Shown piece after piece: positions 8,228 to 17,260 of a stretch of DNA of 37,597 bases. The notes below the pieces were generated by a model. That model was given only the letters and a program-made list of their open reading frames with translations, searched no databases and had not been told where the DNA came from. The position numbers were made by a program, and so were the translations under genes. How positions within the stretch are numbered: position 1 is the first letter of the stretch; each line of letters starts with the position of its first letter. The DNA comes from Conexibacter sp. Its GTDB lineage: Bacteria > Actinomycetota > Thermoleophilia > Solirubrobacterales > Solirubrobacteraceae. The stretch spans positions 1 to 37,597 of the forward strand of contig JAOPZA010000012.1 in assembly GCA_025964325.1 (NCBI GenBank), read 5' to 3'.

Positions 8228-8248
8228 TTCTGATGGCTCGCTAGACTA

Positions 8249-8268
8249 GCGCAACCATCCAGTTGCGC
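8249..8268. promoter_or_regulatory. Operator-like palindrome 2, GCGCAAC-N6-GTTGCGC
   Basis: The arms are identical to palindrome 1 (8249-8255 and 8262-8268), with a different 6-nt spacer (CATCCA). It overlaps the presumed promoter/leader of the SRPBCC gene, immediately before its AGGAGG. This position suits autorepression by the ArsR-type protein encoded second in the operon. Confidence 0.65.
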
Positions 8269-8286
8269 AATCAGGAGGCCGTCCCG

Positions 8287-8721
8287 ATGTCCGCAGAGCC
8301 CGCCGCAGCCGTGCACCGCGCCGTCGTGCTGCCCGTCTCGCGCGAGCGCGCCTGGGACGCGGTCACCGACCCCTACCAGCTCGCCAGCTGGCTCGCCGAC
8401 GAGGTCGAGCTCGATCCGCGCGCGGGCGGCGCCGCGGCCTTTCGCTGGGACGACGGCGAGGCGCGCGTCGGCGTCGTCGAGGAATGCGCCGAGCGCCGCC
8501 GCCTCGCCTTCCGCTGGTGGGACCCGGCCGACGCCGACGCCGACGAGTCGCTGGTCGAGCTGACGCTCGACGACGTCGAGGAGGGGACGCGCATCACCAT
8601 CGTGGAGGTGCGTACGGCCGCGCTGCGGAGCGGCAACGCCCGTCTGCTGCCGGCCGGCGCTCCGAGCCCGTGGGGGCCGCGCATGGCGATGCTCGCGTGC
8701 GTGGCCGTGGTCCGGGCATAG
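8287..8721 (+). CDS. SRPBCC (AHSA1/START-like) domain protein
   Basis: 144 aa. ATG at 8287 follows AGGAGG (8273-8278); the longer reading from TTG at 8263 is rejected. The sequence has the AHSA1-type START fold pattern: [28 protein letters not shown] at the N-terminus, [15 protein letters not shown] in the middle, and a final helix around [18 protein letters not shown]. These proteins form a hydrophobic cavity, but the ligand is usually unknown. Here the gene sits 1 nt before an ArsR-type regulator gene, a very common actinobacterial pairing in which the regulator controls the operon. Two identical operators precede it. Confidence 0.88.
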   Translation: MSAEPAAAVHRAVVLPVSRERAWDAVTDPYQLASWLADEVELDPRAGGAAAFRWDDGEARVGVVEECAERRRLAFRWWDPADADADESLVELTLDDVEEGTRITIVEVRTAALRSGNARLLPAGAPSPWGPRMAMLACVAVVRA

Positions 8722-8722
8722 C

Positions 8723-9061
8723 GTGAACCCGCAGTCGCAGCCGTCGGCGGACGCGCCGGGCGCCGTCTTCGCCGCGCTCGCCGATCCGACGCGGCGTGCG
8801 GTCGTGCGTGCGCTCGCGAGCCAGCCGACGACGACCGCCTCGGCGCTGGCCGAGGAGCTGCCGATCACCCGCCAGGCGATCAGCAAGCACCTGGCGACGC
8901 TCGCGGCCGCCGGCCTCGTGAGCGGGGCGCGCGAGGGCCGCGAGACCCGCTACCGCCTCACGCCCGCGCCGCTCGACGACGCGATGCAGTGGATGGCGAG
9001 CGTCGGGGCGCAGTGGGACGACCGGCTGGCCCGGCTGCGCCGGCACGTCGAGCTGCCCTGA
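8723..9061 (+). CDS. ArsR-family winged-helix repressor
   Basis: 112 aa from GTG 8723, one base after the SRPBCC stop, so translation is probably coupled. It has the classical ArsR layout: [48 protein letters not shown] as the helix-turn-helix, then [11 protein letters not shown] as the wing and [21 protein letters not shown] as the dimer helix. No cysteine metal site is visible, so it is not an obvious metal sensor. This matches the ArsR group that partners SRPBCC proteins. Likely target: the two GCGCAAC-N6-GTTGCGC sites upstream of its operon (inference). Confidence 0.9.
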   Translation: MNPQSQPSADAPGAVFAALADPTRRAVVRALASQPTTTASALAEELPITRQAISKHLATLAAAGLVSGAREGRETRYRLTPAPLDDAMQWMASVGAQWDDRLARLRRHVELP

Positions 9062-9454
9062 CACGCGAGCGGCGCCGCGCCGGCCGTGCGCTCAAGCGAG
9101 CTGCGGCGCGGTCGACCCTCTCGCCCATGGGATCGGCCTCACTCGGCGTCGCGCTCGTCCTGCGCGGTCGCGCGTCTGGGATCGCGGCGGCGATCGCCGC
9201 CTACGGGGAGGCGCTTGACGTCGTCGAGCGCGCTGGGCACCTGGCGCTGCTGGCCGTGGCTCGGTCACGAGCGTGCCGCTCACTCACGATCGGCAGTGAC
9301 GTGCGGGTGGGTGTGGGTGCGCCTGAACCACCGGCACTTCGGGGTGCCGGTGGCCGCGTTCGTCGATCATTTCGACCCTGCGGGAGGCCTCGACGACGAG
9401 CGCCGGCCCTGAGGCCGGCGCGATCTCGGGCGCTGCCCGTCGACTGGAGGGCGC
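9062..9454. other. 393-bp region between arsR and trxA without a confident gene
   Basis: No open frame here carries a recognisable domain. A coding-like stretch in one + frame (about 9127-9255) appears to continue in another + frame up to a stop at 9410-9412. This could be a frameshifted remnant, but I cannot name a parent. A strong hairpin (9400-9421) lies at its end. Confidence 0.3.
9400..9421. terminator. Bidirectional hairpin between the ArsR region and trxA
   Basis: A perfect 9-bp GC-rich stem (GCGCCGGCC / GGCCGGCGC) with the 4-nt loop CTGA, located between converging transcripts and 33 bp past the trxA stop. There is no U-run, as is common in GC-rich actinobacteria. Confidence 0.5.
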
Positions 9455-9784
9455 CTACGCGAGCGCTGGCTCCAGCTCTGCCTCGAGCTTGCGCTTCGGG
9501 TACGCGCCGACGACCTTCTTCGCGACCTCGCCGTTCTTGAAGAGGATCAGCGTCGGGATCGAGAGGACCTCGAAGTTCATCGCCGTCTGCTGGTTCTCGT
9601 CGACGTTGAGCTTGACGATCTTCAGCGCCTCGCCCCGCTCGCCGGCGATCTCCTCGAGAACCGGGGCGACCATGCGGCACGGTCCGCACCACGGCGCCCA
9701 GAAGTCGACGAGCACCGGAACGTCGTTCTCGATGACCTCGGCCTGGAAGTTGTTGTCTGTGACCTCGGTGATGGTGCCTGCCAT
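9455..9784 (-). CDS. trxA: Thioredoxin
   Basis: 109 aa cytoplasmic thiol-disulfide reductant. The active site is W32-C-G-P-C36, inside [15 protein letters not shown]. The cis-proline loop ([13 protein letters not shown]) and the buried Asp region are intact, and the length is standard. ATG 9784 is preceded by GAAGGAGCC on the minus strand. It is transcribed alone from a TATACT -10 box at 9824-9829, overlapped by a palindrome that may bind a regulator. No thioredoxin reductase is nearby. Confidence 0.96.
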   Translation of the reverse strand: MAGTITEVTDNNFQAEVIENDVPVLVDFWAPWCGPCRMVAPVLEEIAGERGEALKIVKLNVDENQQTAMNFEVLSIPTLILFKNGEVAKKVVGAYPKRKLEAELEPALA

Positions 9785-9813
9785 GGTGGCTCCTTCGACG
9801 GATTCGCCCTCTT

Positions 9814-9829
9814 TACTTCACAAAGTATA
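9814..9829 (-). promoter_or_regulatory. trxA -10 box overlapped by the palindrome TACTT-N4-AAGTA
   Basis: On the minus strand TATACT (9824-9829) is a 5/6 match to the -10 consensus, about 40 nt before the trxA ATG. The 14-bp palindrome TACTT-CACA-AAGTA (9814-9827) overlaps it, the classic place for a repressor. The AT-rich island stands out against the GC-rich surroundings. Confidence 0.5.
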
Positions 9830-9889
9830 GTACCCCGCCGAAGCGGATCGACGGGCGTCGCCCGGAGAGCCTAGTGCCGGACGCGGCAT

Positions 9890-9895
9890 TAGGCT
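9890..9895 (+). promoter_or_regulatory. -10-like box abutting the polX start
   Basis: TAGGCT (TANNNT) ends 8 nt before ATG 9904. There is no Shine-Dalgarno sequence between them, which suggests a leaderless transcript. It also argues against the longer GTG 9874 reading. Confidence 0.35.
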
Positions 9896-9903
9896 CTGTT
9901 CCG

Positions 9904-11673
9904 ATGGCGGACCCGACCAACAGCGAGATCGCCGCTGCCCTCGACGAGCTGGGGGACCTCTACGAGCTCGACGGCGCGATCGTCCACCGCGTGATCGCCT
10001 ACCGCACAGCGGCGAAGGTGATCCGCGACGCCTCGACGTCGGTCGCCGGCCTCACGCACGCCGGCCGCGTGACCGAGCTGCCCGGGATCGGCGCGACGCT
10101 CGAGACGAAGCTCGTCGCCCTGCTCGAGCAGGGCGAGATCCCGCAGGCGGTCAGACTGCGGGCGAAGTTCCCCGCCGGCCTGCTGGAGATGACGCGGCTG
10201 CCGGGGCTCGGCCCGAGACGCGCCCGCCGGCTCTACGAGGAGCTCGGGATCGACTCGCTCGAGACGCTCGCGACGGCCGCCCGGCAGCAGCGGATCCGCG
10301 ACCTCAGAGGCTTCGGCACGAAGGCCGAGGAGAACCTGCTGGCGGCGATCGAGCGCGCGACCGCCGCCGCGGCCGAAGGCGGCCCGTCCTCCGGCCGGGT
10401 CGTGCTCGACCGCGCCCTCACGATCGCCGACGAGATCGTCGCCGCGCTGCGGGAGCATCCCGCCTCCGAGCGCGTCGAGCTGGCCGGCTCGGCACGCCGC
10501 ATGGCCGACTCCGTCAAGGACCTCGACATCATCGCGACAGCTACCGACCCGCGCGCGCTGGCAGAGGCGCTCGGCCATCTCGAGCTCGTCGAGGCGGTCG
10601 GCGCGATCGGCGACAACGGCACGCGCGTGCGCACGCACAGCGGCATGAGCGTCGACCTGAAGGTCGTCGCGCCGGACCAGTTCGGCAACCTGCTGCAGCA
10701 CTTCACCGGCTCCAAGCAGCACAACGTCGCCCTGCGCGAGGCGGCCGTCAGACGGGGCCTCCACGTCTCCGAGTACGGCGTCCTCGACGACGCGACCGGC
10801 GAGACGCTGCGCTGCTCGACCGAGGAGGAGGTCTATGCCTCGCTCGGGCTCGCCTACGTCGAGCCGGAGCTGCGCGAGAACCGCGGCGAGCTGGCGGCCG
10901 CCGCGCTCGACGGCGGCGCGGGGCTGCCGCGTCTGATCACCGAGCGGGACCTGCGCGGCGACCTCCACTCGCACACGGTCGCGTCCGACGGCAAGGCCGA
11001 GGTCGAGCAGATGGCGGAGGCCGCCCTCGCGCTCGGCTACGAGTACCTGGCGATCACCGACCACTCGGCCTCACACGGCTTCGGCGACGACGTCTCCCCG
11101 GCGCAGCTGGAGGCGCAGATCGAGCGCATCCACGGGGCCAACCTCGCGTTCGACGGAATCGAGCTGCTGGCCGGCAGCGAGGTCAACATCCTGCCGGACG
11201 GCTCGCTCGACTACCCCGACGAGCTGCTCGCACGGCTCGACTGGGTGATCGCCAGCGTCCACTCCTCCTTCCGCATGGACGAGGCGGCGATGACCGACCG
11301 CATGATCGCCGCGATCGAGCATCCGTGGGTCGACGCGATCGGCCACCCGACCGGCCGCAAGATCGAGCAGCGGCCGCCCTACTCGCTCGACGTCGAGCGC
11401 GTCATCGCGGCGGCCGCGCGCACCGGCACGATGCTCGAGATCAACGGCAGCCCGGCGCGCCGCGACCTGAACGACGTCTACGCGCGCGCTGCGGCGCAGG
11501 CGGGCGTCCGGATCCTCGTGAACACGGACGCGCACCGCCCCGCGACGCTCGCCAGCGCGCGCCGCTACGGGATCGGGACCGCCCGGCGGGCGTGGCTGAC
11601 GGCCGAGCAGGTCGCCAACACGCGGCCGTGGGCGGAGTTCGCCGCCCTGCGCAAGCGCGTCCGCTCCGGCTGA
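9904..11673 (+). CDS. polX: DNA polymerase X family protein with PHP exonuclease domain
   Basis: 589 aa. Order: an 8-kDa-like domain with helix-hairpin-helix motifs (TELPGIGATLETKL, TRLPGLGPRRARRLYEEL, DLRGFGTKAEENLL), the nucleotidyltransferase palm (ELAGSARRMADSVKDLDII, giving GSxRR and the DxD metal pair), the thumb, and a C-terminal PHP domain. The PHP domain shows DLHSHTVASDGK, ITDHSASHGF, GSEVNILPDGSLDYPDE, VIASVHSSF, AIGHPTGR and NTDAHRP, the full set of PHP metal ligands. Bacterial PolX fills short gaps in base excision repair, and PHP gives Mn-dependent 3'-5' exonuclease activity. It is monocistronic, and a hairpin follows at 11679-11700. Confidence 0.93.
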   Translation: MADPTNSEIAAALDELGDLYELDGAIVHRVIAYRTAAKVIRDASTSVAGLTHAGRVTELPGIGATLETKLVALLEQGEIPQAVRLRAKFPAGLLEMTRLPGLGPRRARRLYEELGIDSLETLATAARQQRIRDLRGFGTKAEENLLAAIERATAAAAEGGPSSGRVVLDRALTIADEIVAALREHPASERVELAGSARRMADSVKDLDIIATATDPRALAEALGHLELVEAVGAIGDNGTRVRTHSGMSVDLKVVAPDQFGNLLQHFTGSKQHNVALREAAVRRGLHVSEYGVLDDATGETLRCSTEEEVYASLGLAYVEPELRENRGELAAAALDGGAGLPRLITERDLRGDLHSHTVASDGKAEVEQMAEAALALGYEYLAITDHSASHGFGDDVSPAQLEAQIERIHGANLAFDGIELLAGSEVNILPDGSLDYPDELLARLDWVIASVHSSFRMDEAAMTDRMIAAIEHPWVDAIGHPTGRKIEQRPPYSLDVERVIAAAARTGTMLEINGSPARRDLNDVYARAAAQAGVRILVNTDAHRPATLASARRYGIGTARRAWLTAEQVANTRPWAEFAALRKRVRSG

Positions 11674-11678
11674 CGCGG

Positions 11679-11700
11679 GCCGCCGCGCCGGTACGGCGGC
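11679..11700 (+). terminator. Hairpin after polX
   Basis: A 7-bp GC stem (GCCGCCG / CGGCGGC) with an 8-nt loop begins 5 nt after the polX stop codon. No U-run follows. It is a probable terminator by position only. Confidence 0.35.
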
Positions 11701-11738
11701 GACGGGGAGTCATCGACCGACCGCCTCTCGGTTGAACC

Positions 11739-11757
11739 GTGAACGTCGACAGTTCAC
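11739..11757. promoter_or_regulatory. Inverted repeat GTGAAC-N7-GTTCAC upstream of the secreted phosphodiesterase gene
   Basis: Perfect 6-bp arms (11739-11744 and 11752-11757) in a 210-bp intergenic. A TTGACG element (11775-11780) lies just downstream. It could be an operator; no regulator can be named from the sequence. Confidence 0.35.
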
Positions 11758-11883
11758 AAAAGAGCCACGATTCGTTGACGTTGCGATCACGAGCCCGAGC
11801 ACGGTCTGAGCGACAAGTACGGGCGCGGTCATCGAGCACCTCGTGGCTGCGGTTCCCCTCCCAACGTCCCGGAAGGCTCCCCC

Positions 11884-14800
11884 GTGCAATCCATCTCCTC
11901 GTCGCCCCGCCGGCGGCGGTTGCGGCTCCCTGCCGCCCTCGTGGCGGCAGCGTCGCTCGCGGCGCTCCCCGCGGCCGCGCAGGCCGCCGATCAGCTGACG
12001 CTGACCGACCAGACCGAGCAGGTCGGTCCGGGCATCTCGCTGCGGCACCTCAAGACGCTCACGCCGAGCGGCTGGAACGACGTGCAGCTGATGACGGTGA
12101 ACCTTCAGCAGGACGGCCTCTCGACCGACCTCCTGACGTCGTCGAGGATCGCGCAGGGCACGGAGCTGACCAAGACCTCGAGAGCGGCCGGGGCGGTCGC
12201 CGGCATCAACGGCGACTACTTCGACATCGACGGCTCGGGCGCCGCGATCGGGCCGGAGATCCAGAACGGCGACGTCCTCAAGTCCGGCATCGGCTTCACG
12301 CAGACGGTCGGCGTCACGACCGACAAGCTGGGCCAGCTCGCGAACCTGACGCTCGACGCCTCGGCCGACCTGCCGAGCGGTCCGCAGAAGGTCACCGCGC
12401 TGAACGACCCGACGCCCGCCGGCGTCGACGCCGTCGTCGCCTACACGCCTGCGTGGGGCACGTTCGCCCGCAACGTCGGCGTCGGCATCAGGACGGCCGA
12501 CACGGCCGAGGCGATCGTCCAGGACGGCAGAGTCACGTCCGTCGACGCGACCGGCACCGGCACCGGCCAGCTGCCGGACGGCTCCTTCGCGCTCGACGGT
12601 CGCGAGACCGGCGCGGCGACGATCCGCGCGCTCCGGGTGGGCGACACGGTCGCGCTGCACTACGGCCTCAGAAGCGACGCCGCCGCGCAGTTCAGATTCG
12701 CGGTCGGCGGTCACGAGATGCTCGTCAGGGGCGGCGTCGCCCAGGGCGGCAACAACGTGACGCCCGCCCCGCGCACGTCGATGGGCTTCAAGGACGACGG
12801 CAAGACGATGCTGCTGGCGATCGCCGACGGCCATCAGACGACCGTGCCGGGCCCGACGATCGCGCAGATGGGGGAGATCATGGCCTCGCTCGGCGCGCAG
12901 GACGCGATCAACCTCGACGGCGGCGGTTCGACGACGCTCGTCGCGCGCGGGCTCGGCACGTCGGCCCCGACCGTTCGCAACACGCCCTCCGACGGCCACG
13001 AGCGGACCGACGCGAACGGCGTCGGCCTCTTCCTCGCGCCCGGCGACGGCACCGTGCACGACCTGATCGTCAGACCCTCCGGCGACGACGCCCGCGTCTT
13101 CCCCGGCTTCCACCGGACGCTGACGGCGACTGCCGTCGACGACCGCCAGGCGCCCGTCGCGCTGGCGCGCGGCGACGTCCGCTGGAGCACCGACACCGGC
13201 TCGATCGACGGCGGTCAGCTGGCCGCGCCCGCCGATGCGAGCGGTTCGATCACGGTCCGCAGCACGACCGACTCTGCCCAGCAGGACACGAAGCTCGGCG
13301 TGCTCGGCAGACTGAAGCAGCTCGAGCTCCCGAGCTCGCGGCTGTCGTTCGCCGATCCGACCGCCGACCTCGCGACGACGCTGAAGATCAGCGGCCGCGA
13401 CGACCAGGGCTACACCGCGCCGCTCGAGCCCGAGGACCTGTCGCTCGACTACGACCACTCGGTCGTGCGGATCGACCCGTCCGGCGCGGCGCTGAAGGTC
13501 ACGCCGCTGAAGGCCGGCGGCACCGTCCTGACGGTCACCGCCGGTGGCCAGACGGAGAAGCTGCCGATCTCGGTCGGCGTCCAGACGCTCACCCCGTACA
13601 CGTTCGACGACAACGCCGCGAACACGCGCTGGACGCTCAACGGCAGCGCCAACACCGGGCAGTCGCTCTCGAACACGCCCGAGGGCCTGAGACTCGACTT
13701 CGGTCCCGCCCGCAACATGGGCGTCACGGCCGGCTCCGTGCTCGCCCGCGAGGTGCCGCTGCCGGGCCAGCCGCTGCGGATCAAGGTGAGAGTCAGAGCC
13801 TCGCGCGCGACGTCGCTCGACTACCTCGGCGTGTACGACGCCTCCGGCGTCTCGTACGGCCTCTACGGCTCCGCGATGAGCAGCACGACCGACTGGCAGA
13901 CGATCACGTTCGTCGTGCCCGCCTCGGCGAACTTCCCGCTGCGGATGAACTCGTTCCAGCTGATCGAGACCCAGCCGACGAAGCAGGCGGCCGGCTCGTT
14001 GACGCTCGGCGGGATCTCCGTCGACACGCCGAGCCAGGTCGACCTGCCGGCGCAGGACCCGCTTCGCCGCGACGCGCTGATCTCCCCCGACGGCAGACTG
14101 CCGACCGGCGGCAGAGAGTGGACGTTCGCGACGCTGTCGGACATCCAGTTCACCGCCGCCGCACCCGAGCTCGCGAGAGTCGGCGTCGCCGCACTCGAGC
14201 GGATCCGCAAGACGAACCCGGACCTGATCGTCCTCAACGGCGACGTGACGGACCGCGGCCTGTCCCAGGACATGACGCTGGCGCGCCAGACGCTCGAGGC
14301 CGGCGGCTGCGACCTGGTCGGAGTCGGCCAGGAGCCGGCGCCGGATTCGACGCCCGACCCGAGCAGCGGCAGGGTGCCGTGCTACTACGTGCCGGGCAAC
14401 CACGAGAGCTACGGCCTCGGCAACGTCCAGGCCGACACGAGACCGTTCGAGGCCGAGTTCGGCCAGCCGTACCGCACGTTCGACCACAAGGGCACGCGCT
14501 TCATCCTGCTCGACAGCGCGCTCGGCTCGCTGCACGGCTCGAACTGGGCGCAGCTGCCGATGTTCCAGCAGGCGCTCGCCTCGGCCGCGACCGACGCGAG
14601 CATCGACAACGTGCTGGTCTTCGCCCACCACCCGGTGGACGACCCGGCCGACACGAAGTCGAGCCAGCTCGGCGATCGCGACGAGGTCGCGCTGGTCGAG
14701 AGGATGCTGTCGGACTTCCGCAGCTCGACCGGCAAGGGCGCCGCGATGACCGGCTCGCACGCGCAGATCGCGAACGTGCACCGGATCGACGGCGTGCCGT

Positions 14801-16179
14801 ACACGGTGCTGCCGTCCTCGGGCAAGGACCCGTATGGCACGCCGGATCGCGGTGGCTTCACGGGCTGGCTCGACTGGGCGGTTGATCCGTCGAAGCCGGC
14901 TTCGCAGCAGTGGCTGACGGCGGACGTGCACGCGTTCGCGCAGTCGATCACGCTCAACACGCCCGACTCGGTCGAGGTCAGCACGTCGGCGCCGCTGAGC
15001 GGGTCGATCGTGCAGCCCCAAGGCGTCGCGAACGGCTCGCGGGTCGTGCCGCTCGCCTATCCGATGTCGGTCCACTGGTCCGGCTCGGACGGTCTCGCGA
15101 TCGGCACCGGCACGAGCGCGATCGACGCGGCGCGTGCGGCCGGGAAGATCGCGATCCTCGATCCGATCAGCGAGCAGGTGACCGGCCTGCGGGCGGGCAG
15201 CGTCTCGGTCGCGGTCACCAACGACTCGATGCGCGAGTACACCGACGATGCGTCGCTGGCGCCGATCACGACCGCGAAGACGATCCAGGTCAAGCCCTAC
15301 GCGGGTCCCGGTCCGCGGCTGATGGTCGGGCCGCCGGTCTTCCCCGACCAGCCGATCGGCACGATCGGCGAGGGCCAGCGCCTGACCGTCACGAATGCCG
15401 GCGATCGGCCGCTGCACGTCTCGAAGCTCGCGCGGCAGGACGCCGACGGCAGATCCGCCGGCGACTTCGTCCTCAGCGACGAGACCTGCACGAGCGCCGC
15501 GATCCCCGCCGGCGGCAGCTGCACGGTGCTGGTGCGCTTCGCACCCGCACGCCAGCTCGCGACCTCCCACGAGCGGCTCGTCTTCACCGACGACACCGCC
15601 GACGGATCGCACACGATCGACCTGACCGCCACCAGCGTCGGCCTGCCGAAGGGCGAGCAGGGCGAGCAGGGCGAAGCCGGTCAGCAGGGTCCGACCGGGG
15701 CGCCCGGTCCCTCAGGGGCTGACGGCAGAGACGGCGCGACCGGCGCGACCGGTCCGACCGGCGCGCAGGGCAACACCGGCGCGACCGGTGCCGAGGGCGC
15801 GACGGGCGCCGCCGGGCCGAACGGCGACACCGGCGCGAGAGGCGCTCAGGGCCCGAAGGGCGACAAGGGAGCCAAGGGCGACCGCGGCCCCTCCGGCCGC
15901 GATGCCGCGATCTCCTGCACGGTCAAGCAGCAGCGCGGCGCGCAGAAGGTCGTCTGCACCGTCGTCTTCGTCGGCGGCGAGGCGAGAACGCGCGCGGCCA
16001 GGACGCAGGCGAACGCGCTGAAGGGCCGCTCGGCTCGGCTCGTGCGCAACAACCGCACCTACGCGAACGGCAAGGTCGGGCAGCTGCGCACAGTGCGCAC
16101 GCTGGTGCACGGCCGCTACGCGCTCCGCGTCCGGACCGACGCGAAGCACGTCGCCGTCTACGCGGTCGCGGTGAAGTAA
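11884..16179 (+). CDS. Secreted multidomain protein: phosphodiester glycosidase, calcineurin-like phosphatase and collagen-like stalk
   Basis: 1431 aa from GTG 11884, with GGAAGG shortly upstream. A basic N-terminus and hydrophobic core ending in AAAQAA form a signal peptide (about 1-35). Residues 40-390 are a phosphodiester glycosidase (NAGPA) domain, with [13 protein letters not shown] near 106 and [12 protein letters not shown] near 342. Ig-like or beta-rich segments follow to about 740. A metallophosphatase domain (about 745-990) has NGDVTD, GNHES and FAHHP; its first motif is SDIQF instead of DxH and its last is GSHAQ instead of GHxH. Then come a beta-rich part, a choice-of-anchor-D-like domain (about 1140-1250), 28 uninterrupted Gly-X-Y triplets (15652-15903) and a basic C-terminal domain. 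There is no LPXTG and no terminal membrane helix, so it is probably released or held by the tail. Substrates could be sugar-phosphate polymers of the cell surface, which is inference. Confidence 0.85.
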   Translation: MQSISSSPRRRRLRLPAALVAAASLAALPAAAQAADQLTLTDQTEQVGPGISLRHLKTLTPSGWNDVQLMTVNLQQDGLSTDLLTSSRIAQGTELTKTSRAAGAVAGINGDYFDIDGSGAAIGPEIQNGDVLKSGIGFTQTVGVTTDKLGQLANLTLDASADLPSGPQKVTALNDPTPAGVDAVVAYTPAWGTFARNVGVGIRTADTAEAIVQDGRVTSVDATGTGTGQLPDGSFALDGRETGAATIRALRVGDTVALHYGLRSDAAAQFRFAVGGHEMLVRGGVAQGGNNVTPAPRTSMGFKDDGKTMLLAIADGHQTTVPGPTIAQMGEIMASLGAQDAINLDGGGSTTLVARGLGTSAPTVRNTPSDGHERTDANGVGLFLAPGDGTVHDLIVRPSGDDARVFPGFHRTLTATAVDDRQAPVALARGDVRWSTDTGSIDGGQLAAPADASGSITVRSTTDSAQQDTKLGVLGRLKQLELPSSRLSFADPTADLATTLKISGRDDQGYTAPLEPEDLSLDYDHSVVRIDPSGAALKVTPLKAGGTVLTVTAGGQTEKLPISVGVQTLTPYTFDDNAANTRWTLNGSANTGQSLSNTPEGLRLDFGPARNMGVTAGSVLAREVPLPGQPLRIKVRVRASRATSLDYLGVYDASGVSYGLYGSAMSSTTDWQTITFVVPASANFPLRMNSFQLIETQPTKQAAGSLTLGGISVDTPSQVDLPAQDPLRRDALISPDGRLPTGGREWTFATLSDIQFTAAAPELARVGVAALERIRKTNPDLIVLNGDVTDRGLSQDMTLARQTLEAGGCDLVGVGQEPAPDSTPDPSSGRVPCYYVPGNHESYGLGNVQADTRPFEAEFGQPYRTFDHKGTRFILLDSALGSLHGSNWAQLPMFQQALASAATDASIDNVLVFAHHPVDDPADTKSSQLGDRDEVALVERMLSDFRSSTGKGAAMTGSHAQIANVHRIDGVPYTVLPSSGKDPYGTPDRGGFTGWLDWAVDPSKPASQQWLTADVHAFAQSITLNTPDSVEVSTSAPLSGSIVQPQGVANGSRVVPLAYPMSVHWSGSDGLAIGTGTSAIDAARAAGKIAILDPISEQVTGLRAGSVSVAVTNDSMREYTDDASLAPITTAKTIQVKPYAGPGPRLMVGPPVFPDQPIGTIGEGQRLTVTNAGDRPLHVSKLARQDADGRSAGDFVLSDETCTSAAIPAGGSCTVLVRFAPARQLATSHERLVFTDDTADGSHTIDLTATSVGLPKGEQGEQGEAGQQGPTGAPGPSGADGRDGATGATGPTGAQGNTGATGAEGATGAAGPNGDTGARGAQGPKGDKGAKGDRGPSGRDAAISCTVKQQRGAQKVVCTVVFVGGEARTRAARTQANALKGRSARLVRNNRTYANGKVGQLRTVRTLVHGRYALRVRTDAKHVAVYAVAVK
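15652..15903 (+). repeat. Collagen-like Gly-X-Y tract within the secreted protein
   Basis: 28 consecutive codon triplets encode Gly-X-Y without interruption. GAT/GPT-type units dominate, with charged [13 protein letters not shown] near the end. Such tracts form trimeric stalks in bacterial surface proteins. The Thr-rich, hydroxyproline-free composition is typical of bacteria. Confidence 0.85.
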
Positions 16180-16204
16180 CCGACGACGCCAAGCACACGG
16201 GGCT

Positions 16205-16233
16205 CGGCCGGGCGTCGAACAGGCGCCCGGCCG
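16205..16233. terminator. Bidirectional hairpin between the secreted protein and the glycosyltransferase
   Basis: A perfect 10-bp stem (CGGCCGGGCG / CGCCCGGCCG) with a 9-nt loop in the 66-bp gap between two converging genes. There is no U-run. Confidence 0.5.
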
Positions 16234-16245
16234 CGCCCGCGGGTC

Positions 16246-17220
16246 TCAGCCGAGCAGCACCGGCAGCACCTCGTCCCGCACCGTCGCCTCGAACGCGGAG
16301 CGGCGGTACGGGGCGAGCAGCGCCGCCGCCCGAGCCGCGTAGTCGTCCGGCGGCGCGTCAAGCGCCGTCCGGATCGCCGGCGCGAGCGCGTCGTCGACGA
16401 GCCGCGGATCCAGCTTGCGCGCGAGCTCGAGCGCGGGGTAAGGGCCGGGGGACGGCGTCGTCACGAGGCGGCAGCCGTCGGCGAGCGCCTCCAGCTGCGC
16501 GATCCCGTAGTCCTCCCGCCGTGGTGCCGCGACGAACACGCGTGCGCGCCGCAGCAATGCGCGGTAGTCCTCACGCGCCAGCAGCCCGGCGCCCTCGGCG
16601 CCCTCCGCCAGCCGCCCCGACTGGCCGGCGACGAGCAGCGTCTCGTCCGCTCGCCGCGCCTGCTCCCAGGCGGCGAGGATGCGCGCGAGCCCCTTCTTCT
16701 CCGCGTCCGCCGCGTAGGCGAGCGCGGCGACGTCGCGGGCGGCTGGCGACGCGAGTGGGCCGGACGGCTCGACCGGCACCGGCAGCACGACGGCGGCGGC
16801 ACGCGGCGCGCAGAGCGTCGCGAGGCTGCCGGGCGCCATCGGCAGCAGCAGCGGCGCGCGCGCCATCCGCCGCCGCTCGGCCGCCCGCTGCCAGCCGCCG
16901 TGGCGCCCTGGACGGTTGTCGGCGGCGGGCGCGTCGAACCAGATCGCCCCCGGCCGCGGGCCGAGCAGCGCCGCCGTCGTCGAGGAGTAGACGACCGCGC
17001 GCGGGTCGTGGCTCGCGATCCCGGTGACGGCGGCGTCGCGCGCCGCGCGCGCCTGCACGAGGTCGGTCAGCATGAAGGTGCGCACGCGCGGCACCTCCGC
17101 GGCGGCGACCGAGGCGACGGTGGCGCCGCCGCGCCGCAGCGCGTCGATCAGCGCGGCGTCGGCGGAGCGCCACCCCGCCGTCGTGCCGAGCGAGACGACG
17201 AGGACGTCGGCGCAAGCCAT
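16246..17220 (-). CDS. GT4-like glycosyltransferase
   Basis: 324 aa. The Rossmann-like C-terminal half has the family 4 pattern: AYAADAEKKGLARILAAWEQA, LLVAGQSGR, then REDYRALLRRARVFVAAPRREDYGIAQLEALADGCRLVTT. The last segment corresponds to the E-x7-E nucleotide-sugar region (here with DYGIAQLEA). The N-terminal half (DVLVVSLGTTAGWRSADAALIDALRRGGATV) suits acceptor binding. No signal peptide, so it is cytosolic. The start at 17220 is chosen because the upstream frame is low-complexity and a TACAGT -10 box lies 8 nt ahead. Sugar and acceptor are unknown. Lying between two secreted collagen-like proteins, it may modify surface glycans or those proteins (inference). Confidence 0.8.
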   Translation of the reverse strand: MACADVLVVSLGTTAGWRSADAALIDALRRGGATVASVAAAEVPRVRTFMLTDLVQARAARDAAVTGIASHDPRAVVYSSTTAALLGPRPGAIWFDAPAADNRPGRHGGWQRAAERRRMARAPLLLPMAPGSLATLCAPRAAAVVLPVPVEPSGPLASPAARDVAALAYAADAEKKGLARILAAWEQARRADETLLVAGQSGRLAEGAEGAGLLAREDYRALLRRARVFVAAPRREDYGIAQLEALADGCRLVTTPSPGPYPALELARKLDPRLVDDALAPAIRTALDAPPDDYAARAAALLAPYRRSAFEATVRDEVLPVLLG

Positions 17221-17242
17221 CGCGCCGCACTGTAGCGGCGCG
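17221..17242. promoter_or_regulatory. Hairpin enclosing the glycosyltransferase -10 box
   Basis: An 8-bp inverted repeat, CGCGCCGC / GCGGCGCG, flanks the 6-nt core at 17229-17234. On the minus strand this core reads TACAGT, a good -10 box 8 nt before ATG 17220. The same hairpin also lies 19 nt past the stop of the upstream collagen-like gene, so it may serve as its terminator. Confidence 0.4.
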
Positions 17243-17260
17243 ATGGATCGCAGTCGTGGG

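Noticed and set aside
8263-8286. TTG start giving an eight-residue longer SRPBCC protein
   Set aside because: It overlaps the operator palindrome and lacks a ribosome binding site; AGGAGG fits ATG 8287.
11739-11757. PHO box controlling the secreted phosphodiesterase
   Set aside because: GTTCAC half-sites are present but lack the 11-nt direct-repeat spacing of PHO boxes.
11710-15612. 1300-codon open frame antisense to the large secreted protein
   Set aside because: Composition-driven shadow with no motif; the plus strand has a signal peptide and clear domains.
15652-15903. Short repeated units that might be taken for a CRISPR array
   Set aside because: They are Gly-X-Y codon repeats inside a reading frame, with no spacers and no cas genes.
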